64,000 nucleotides of DNA, taken from Pichia kudriavzevii (lineage: Eukaryota; Ascomycota; Pichiomycetes; Pichiales; Pichiaceae). The notes beneath the pieces were generated by a model that searched no databases, had not been told where the DNA came from, and saw only the letters and a list, made by a program, of their open reading frames with translations. Positions 59,122 to 64,000 of this stretch are shown here, piece after piece. The DNA lies in assembly GCF_003054445.1 (NCBI RefSeq), contig NC_042508.1:1922001-1986000 (forward strand), written 5' to 3'. Positions within the stretch are counted from its first letter, which is position 1. The number at the start of each line of letters is the position of its first letter. Position numbers and translations under genes: made by a program.

Positions 59122-60174
59122 ATGGAAGACAAGTATATAGGACTGCTTTTGGCCATCAGCTCCTCTTTTGCAATAGGATCTTCTTTTGTGTTGACCAAAA
59201 TAGGGTTGTTGAAAGATGGATCAGGCGGTGAATCATTAAGTTATCTAAAGAATCCAGTTTGGATAGCTGGCACAACCATGATGGCAATAGGCGAAATAGC
59301 CAATTTCGCAGCTTATACTTTTGCTCCTCCAATTTTGGTTACCCCATTGGGTGCTCTCTCTGTGATCATTGGTGCCATTTTGGCCTCAATGTTTCTAAAG
59401 GAAAAATTGGGTGTTTTGGGTAAATTAGGATGTGCCATTTGTCTCTTGGGCTCTATCATAATTGTACTACATGCACCGCCAGATAAAGAGATTTCAACAG
59501 TTGACGAAATTTTGTCATATGCTGCAAGACCTGCATTTTTGTTGTATCTTGTAGTGGTGGGTAGTTTTTCGGTGTTCATGATTTTCAGAATTGCACCTAA
59601 ATTCGGATCTCATCACCCTATGATTTATATATCGATTTGCTCTAGTGTGGGTTCTGTTTCCGTCTGCGCAATCAAAGCTTTTGGCATTGCATTGAAGTTA
59701 ACGTTGAGTGGAAATAACCAGTTCACCCATGCTTCAACTTATGTTTTCATCATTACAGTAGTTGTTTGCATATTGACCCAAATGAACTACTTCAACAAAG
59801 CTTTGGCACAGTTTGATACGTCAATCGTTAACCCACTATATTATGTCACATTTACTACTGCCACTTTACTCGCCTCTTTCATCCTATTTGGAGGATTCAA
59901 TACCGCATCTATTGTGGATGTTATTTCATTGTTATCTGGATTTTTGATTATTTTCAGTGGTGTCTATTTATTGGATATTTCGAGACACAACCCAGATTCT
60001 GAGGATAAGCAGTTGTTTTCTTCGAACAGTGAAGGTTTAGGCGATATTCCATTGAATTCAGATTTCTCTGCTTTCCAATTCAGAAAATCCATGGAAGCAA
60101 ACAGGCCAGAATATGAAGATTTGGAGCATAACAGGATGAACCATGTTAGAAGATCCGACAGCTTCAGTATTTGA
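59122..60174 (+). CDS. NIPA-type magnesium transporter
   Basis: A 350-residue membrane protein with about nine hydrophobic segments. It starts MEDKYIGLLLAISSSFAIGS, followed by SFVLTKIGLL, AYTFAPPILVTPLGALSVII, LKEKLGVLGKLGCAICLLGS and QMNYFNKALAQFDTSIVNPL, all strongly conserved in the NIPA (DUF803) family. NIPA proteins carry magnesium and other divalent cations in endosomal or plasma membranes. The cytosolic C-terminus is Ser/Asp-rich. It is convergent with TIF11, 217 bp apart. Confidence 0.88.
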   Translation: MEDKYIGLLLAISSSFAIGSSFVLTKIGLLKDGSGGESLSYLKNPVWIAGTTMMAIGEIANFAAYTFAPPILVTPLGALSVIIGAILASMFLKEKLGVLGKLGCAICLLGSIIIVLHAPPDKEISTVDEILSYAARPAFLLYLVVVGSFSVFMIFRIAPKFGSHHPMIYISICSSVGSVSVCAIKAFGIALKLTLSGNNQFTHASTYVFIITVVVCILTQMNYFNKALAQFDTSIVNPLYYVTFTTATLLASFILFGGFNTASIVDVISLLSGFLIIFSGVYLLDISRHNPDSEDKQLFSSNSEGLGDIPLNSDFSAFQFRKSMEANRPEYEDLEHNRMNHVRRSDSFSI

Positions 60175-60391
60175 CTGAAAGGTATTTATTATTATAGGTC
60201 ACTTTTTTTTTTATATAAAGAGCGTTCACAATGAAATGCTAATTTTGGAAACTTGAAAGATTCTCTAAGGAAAGAAAATGTATTACAATTATTATAAAGT
60301 ATACACTAAAAAAGAATGGTACAAAAATGTAGAAATGGATTCCGGATATATGTGGAAAACATGTGAGAAGTTCATTCTTGCACACAAAAAC

Positions 60392-60847
60392 TTAAATATC
60401 ATCAATATCCAAATCACTAGCCTCACCATCTTCATCAGACTCTGCACCGAACTCAAAGTTAAGGTCTTCTTCCTCATCACCACCAAAAGTGTCGGTTTGG
60501 TTGATCTTAGCAGACTCTGGTAATTCACCCAAGGAAACTAATTGCCTAGCTTCATCTGCATTGAATTTGTGGACAACATCACAAGCATCATCCTGGAAAT
60601 CTCTTAATGCAACTAAAATGATATCACCTTGAGCCATCCATACCTTCTTTCTTAATTTACCTCTAATATGTGCAATTCTAACGGTACCATCAAAACAGGT
60701 TGCTTGGACTCTACCGTTACCCAACATCTTTGTGATTTGGGCATATTCTTGGTCCTCATCTGCAAGAATAAGTTCTCTCTTGGAGAAGTTCTCGTTCTTT
60801 CCTCTTCTTCTGTTCTTACCACCTTTTCCTTTACCTTTGTTAGCCAT
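60392..60847 (-). CDS. TIF11: translation initiation factor eIF1A
   Basis: eIF1A binds the 40S A site and, with eIF1, governs scanning and start-codon choice. The 151-residue protein (S. cerevisiae 153) has the basic N-terminal tail [19 protein letters not shown], an OB fold at about 25-95 ([20 protein letters not shown], then [20 protein letters not shown]) and the acidic C-terminal tail ending [16 protein letters not shown]-like. Its neighbours TRM732 and TPS3/TSL1 lie on the same strand, as in S. cerevisiae. Confidence 0.97.
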   Translation of the reverse strand: MANKGKGKGGKNRRRGKNENFSKRELILADEDQEYAQITKMLGNGRVQATCFDGTVRIAHIRGKLRKKVWMAQGDIILVALRDFQDDACDVVHKFNADEARQLVSLGELPESAKINQTDTFGGDEEEDLNFEFGAESDEDGEASDLDIDDI

Positions 60848-61104
60848 GGCGAAGTTTTGCTTTGCTGTGTTGAACCTTCAGGGGAAGATGAGAGTATGGT
60901 TAATCGAGCTGGCTAAGGGCACTTTTAGGCTATTTTTCACTCTCAGATTTTTTTTTCTCTTCATTTTCATTACATCCGTACACCTGGAAAAGGCCTGCAG
61001 TATTTCAAGTCATATTGAAATAACATTTACATATCATGAAGCTGGTCGTTTTCATATGAAGACGTTTTAACACAGCAAACTTTTAGGGAAGAACTTAAAC
61101 AAAG

Positions 61105-62583
61105 ATGGAGTCGTTCGAGCTTAGGATGCAGCTTAACAATTTACTACTTAATTTGAATTCTTCCAAACAGGCGTCATCTGAAGTTTGCACATTTTTGGTA
61201 CGAAATTATGTCTCACAGGAAGATTTATATCCGGCTTTTCTAGAGGTCCTTCCAAGACTCGATATTAATAAGCGCTTGAATATGTTTCAATTTATTGATG
61301 ACTTTCTGGCACTGATAAAAAAGGAACCAAAATATAGGGATAATGATATTATCTTCAATTATGCTTTTCTCATAATATCAGATTTAAGAAAAATATTGCA
61401 GTATGTTATACCCCAAACTCCACAGCTAGAATCTGATGACGAAAATGGGCAAAGAGAAGGGAAACTATCTTATGCAGATATCAGACCATTATCTAATTTA
61501 CCTTTTTGTTATAAAATACTTTACCATATCTCGAAAGTGTATGGCATGACTGAATTGTCTGATATCTCAGCGAAATATGAATCGAATCTATTAACTGAAA
61601 AAGACCTTGAGGGAATAAGAAATGGTGAGCATTTCAATGAATCGCAGACGTACAACAATGAAGCAGAACCGACTAAGACAAGTCATGTGGATGACTATAT
61701 AAATTCCAGTCCAAGTTCTGACATAAAAAAACAATCACATGGGGCATCTAAACCAGAAGAGTCGTATATTCCAGAACAGATAAACAGGAGTCTACACTCA
61801 GCCTGGGATTTCCTTTTGTTGAAAAGAAGGCAAAGCCAATATGAGAGTATGCTAATCGACGTTCTGGAAGATCCCTTCAATTTGAAATCTGAAAAGGGAA
61901 AAGAAACGGAATCAAAACAGCCACCATCCTGCTTAATTCTGCAATCTTCACAACCTGAAGCGAATCCGGCGCCTTCTTCATCCAGTACTCACCATGTTGC
62001 ACATGGTAACAATGCAATGGTATCATCCGCTAACCAAGATTCTTCAAAGAATGTTCTTGCATTATCTCACAACTTAATTCTTCAAAGGATTGAGGCCGAC
62101 AGGGAGAGACAGAAAAGAGGGAAGGAGACGTTGTGGGAAACGGAGAGATCCGACGGCAAAATATCAATTACTGAATTTGAGTACATATACGATACACTTC
62201 AAGCATTCGACGAGGAGAAAGACAAGCCACTGATCGAAGAGATGGACAAGTTATATCAACTTTGTACGTTTGATAAAATGTCCAAACCGAAGCAACATAG
62301 CCGACCAGATAGGGTCCGCCAGTTACAGTTTCAATCACCATCACATGCTCAATCGAAATCAGAGGTGCAATCATCAGCAACTCCACATAATATAGGAAAC
62401 AAAAGTGGACATTCAGATAAACGAAGAAGAGCCTTTGAGGAAACAGATCTATTCTACGGTAGTCAAACCCAAAGAAATACAAGGAAGTATCCAAATAATG
62501 GCCATCCACCACAGAATACGTATTATGAATATGCTTATAAGAACTCAAGTAGAGGTAAATACAGGCCTAGAGGAAAAGGTTGA
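61105..62583 (+). CDS. CTK3: CTD kinase I gamma subunit Ctk3
   Basis: Ctk3 is a partner of the kinase Ctk1 and cyclin Ctk2, which phosphorylate Ser2 of the RNA polymerase II tail. The N-terminal 150 residues match the CTK3 CID-like domain (MESFELRMQLNNLLLNLNSS, LPRLDINKRLNMFQFIDDFL). The CTK3 C-terminal domain lies at about 325-395 (LILQRIEADRERQKRGKETL, then IYDTLQAFDEEKDKPLIEEM). The middle and end are low-complexity Ser/Gln/Asn/Pro-rich. At 492 residues it is much longer than S. cerevisiae Ctk3 (296), mainly through those linkers. It is divergent from TIF11 and convergent with TPS3/TSL1. Confidence 0.88.
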   Translation: MESFELRMQLNNLLLNLNSSKQASSEVCTFLVRNYVSQEDLYPAFLEVLPRLDINKRLNMFQFIDDFLALIKKEPKYRDNDIIFNYAFLIISDLRKILQYVIPQTPQLESDDENGQREGKLSYADIRPLSNLPFCYKILYHISKVYGMTELSDISAKYESNLLTEKDLEGIRNGEHFNESQTYNNEAEPTKTSHVDDYINSSPSSDIKKQSHGASKPEESYIPEQINRSLHSAWDFLLLKRRQSQYESMLIDVLEDPFNLKSEKGKETESKQPPSCLILQSSQPEANPAPSSSSTHHVAHGNNAMVSSANQDSSKNVLALSHNLILQRIEADRERQKRGKETLWETERSDGKISITEFEYIYDTLQAFDEEKDKPLIEEMDKLYQLCTFDKMSKPKQHSRPDRVRQLQFQSPSHAQSKSEVQSSATPHNIGNKSGHSDKRRRAFEETDLFYGSQTQRNTRKYPNNGHPPQNTYYEYAYKNSSRGKYRPRGKG

Positions 62584-62729
62584 TTACCCCATCCGAAAGG
62601 GGTGTTCTTTCGTTACACATAAAGAAATATCTAGGTATATATAAGTATATTTTATTTACTCGACTGGTGTAAAATAAAGAGTTTTACTCCACTACTTTTA
62701 TTAAATTACTTTAACTGGCAAAAGCATTA

Positions 62730-64000
62730 TTAGTTTGTCCCGGTATTCGCCTTGTTCAATAGCGTCATTAAATTGTTTATACCCTTGAGAGAAAATGATG
62801 CTGGTGTTCTGAATTTTCCAGGTTGGCCGACGCACACAACGGTGACATGATGAGAATCAATTGCGCCGGTCTCTGATAAGTTATTGAAATAGGAATATAA
62901 CTCTTCATCGATTCTTGAAATACCGCCACAAACAAAGATATGTTCAAACCCGTTCAATGCAGACATAGCACTAACTTCATTAGATGAGATTTGAATTGGC
63001 GAAATTGCCAATGTAGATATAGTTGAACCAGAACGACTCAGCACGGGCGATGCAATTTCACTAACAGGTGAGGATAAAACTGATCCAGATGATGGTAGTT
63101 TCTTCATTTTGTTGATATCAGTACTTAAATCCGAAATCAGCGCCAAAGATTTAGAAATCAAGTTCATTTCCTTGACAATTAAGATCCCCTTGGTCAAAGT
63201 AGCATGAATATTGTATTCCTTACTGAACAACTCGTTGATGTGAGTGATGATATCGCCAATTAAGCCATCCTTATAGTCTTTGTCGGACACAGAAACACTT
63301 TCAGTATGAAATGCAACACTGCATTCTTCAACTTCAATGTATGATCCTGGAATTCTTTCACAGAATGCCTCAACCATTTGAACAACACTTGGAATCCATT
63401 CCCTTTCGGCCTCTTCAACAATTGAGTACCATTCGTTTGAAAACGGTAATTTTATCAGGCCACCATTTTCTGCAATTAAACCCAAGTCTGAGATTCTACC
63501 GTATTGCCTCAATAGCTCAGTTCTTCCAAATAAACTAAATACGTAAACATGGTTAGATTTATCAGCGGTTAGATTTGATAATGTTTTAATGATCACCTGT
63601 TGCTGTAGAGAGTTAATTGTTTGCCCGTGGATCTCAAGACTTCCGGTCAACTCATCCAGATTAATCACAAATAGGCGTTTTCCCAATGGTTTCGGAATGC
63701 CCATTCTTTCATTATAGAGCTTTTCGGTTAAGGGTTTAATCAAGTTATCTGTTTGTGATAAGTTCAATGTATTATATGCAGTGCTTAAGTCATCCATACA
63801 TTTAGCAACCCAAGTTTTGGCATCATTTTTCAGAATCTGTTGAAAGATTTTATCCCATCTGTCATATTTTTCTTCTTCGTCCATATTCAAAGCGTAGTAT
63901 ATCTGATCCGCAACTTGCTTGACGTTGTATGGGTTACTAATGAACGGACCATCATTTAAGAAGGAGGCGGAACCAACGAATTCACTTAAAATTAGAGGTG
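62730..64000 (-). CDS. TPS3: regulatory subunit of trehalose synthase complex (Tps3/Tsl1), 5' end outside the window
   Basis: The open frame continues to the window edge, so only the C-terminal 422 or so residues are seen. The visible part begins in the GT20-like domain (PLILSEFVGSASFLNDGPFI, NPYNVKQVADQIYYALNMDE) and goes on into a HAD-like domain. There the catalytic DxD motif of Tps2 is replaced by INLDELT (N codon at 63660-63662), so the nucleophile aspartate is lost. That loss marks the regulatory Tps3/Tsl1 subunits and excludes a Tps2 copy. A Ser/Pro-rich insert (SSGSVLSSPVSEIASPVLS) lies near residue 310 of the visible part. Adjacency to TIF11 and TRM732 matches S. cerevisiae TPS3. Confidence 0.85.
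   Translation of the reverse strand, partial: PLILSEFVGSASFLNDGPFISNPYNVKQVADQIYYALNMDEEEKYDRWDKIFQQILKNDAKTWVAKCMDDLSTAYNTLNLSQTDNLIKPLTEKLYNERMGIPKPLGKRLFVINLDELTGSLEIHGQTINSLQQQVIIKTLSNLTADKSNHVYVFSLFGRTELLRQYGRISDLGLIAENGGLIKLPFSNEWYSIVEEAEREWIPSVVQMVEAFCERIPGSYIEVEECSVAFHTESVSVSDKDYKDGLIGDIITHINELFSKEYNIHATLTKGILIVKEMNLISKSLALISDLSTDINKMKKLPSSGSVLSSPVSEIASPVLSRSGSTISTLAISPIQISSNEVSAMSALNGFEHIFVCGGISRIDEELYSYFNNLSETGAIDSHHVTVVCVGQPGKFRTPASFSLKGINNLMTLLNKANTGTN

Noticed and set aside
1-64000. An undescribed multi-gene system
   Set aside because: Nearly every gene has a known conserved counterpart, and neighbours are unrelated housekeeping genes in old syntenic blocks, not a functional cluster.

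Overview
This is about 64 kb of ordinary nuclear DNA from a budding yeast. Genes are dense, mostly single-exon and packed on both strands. Every recognisable product has a close Saccharomycotina counterpart. CTG falls at conserved leucine positions, for example in the ABC ATPase at 27144-27146, so this is not a CTG-Ser yeast. The AT-rich composition, the standard leucine code and the patchy gene order shared with S. cerevisiae suggest a Pichiaceae-type yeast (Pichia, Ogataea or Brettanomyces kind). The species is a guess.

Layout. 0-13 kb: TAH18 (diflavin reductase for Fe-S assembly), TSR3 (18S rRNA modification), an intact VRL1-like VPS9/ankyrin protein, SGT2, PEX12 and RRN3. 13-24 kb: SNF4 (AMPK gamma), an OPT-family transporter, a PBP2-like KH protein, SWC5 and POL5. 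24-37 kb: intron-containing ATP15, mitochondrial ABC transporter MDL2, CDC34, KEL3, DIM1, a small unidentified membrane protein, KAR9 and an MNN2/MNN5 mannosyltransferase. 37-49 kb: a 1.6 kb gene-poor stretch, TPS2, HMG-CoA reductase, a small Asterix-like membrane protein, TFB4 and FES1. 49-64 kb: MMS4/EME1, a SUR7-family protein, TRM732 (THADA), a NIPA-type transporter, TIF11 (eIF1A), CTK3 and the 3' part of a TPS3/TSL1 subunit that runs off the window.

Several identities are reinforced by gene order remembered from S. cerevisiae: ATP15-MDL2-KAR9-DIM1-KEL3, TRM732-TIF11-TPS3, FES1-MMS4, SNF4-YGL114W, PBP2-SWC5 and TSR3-SGT2. Themes that recur are ribosome production (TSR3, RRN3, POL5, DIM1), protein quality control (SGT2, FES1, CDC34) and trehalose synthesis (TPS2 and TPS3/TSL1).

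I found no rRNA, tRNA, CRISPR array or transposon, and no virus-like element. I did not find an undescribed multi-gene system. The better leads are small: perfect heat-shock elements in front of SGT2 and FES1, an isolated TFIIIC B-box with no tRNA, a near-perfect 20-bp palindrome upstream of the SUR7-family gene, a long branch-point-to-acceptor distance in the ATP15 intron, three SUMO-interaction-like motifs in MMS4, and an unidentified 105-residue protein between DIM1 and KAR9. Several starts were moved to the first in-frame ATG because the open frame begins upstream at TTG or GTG.
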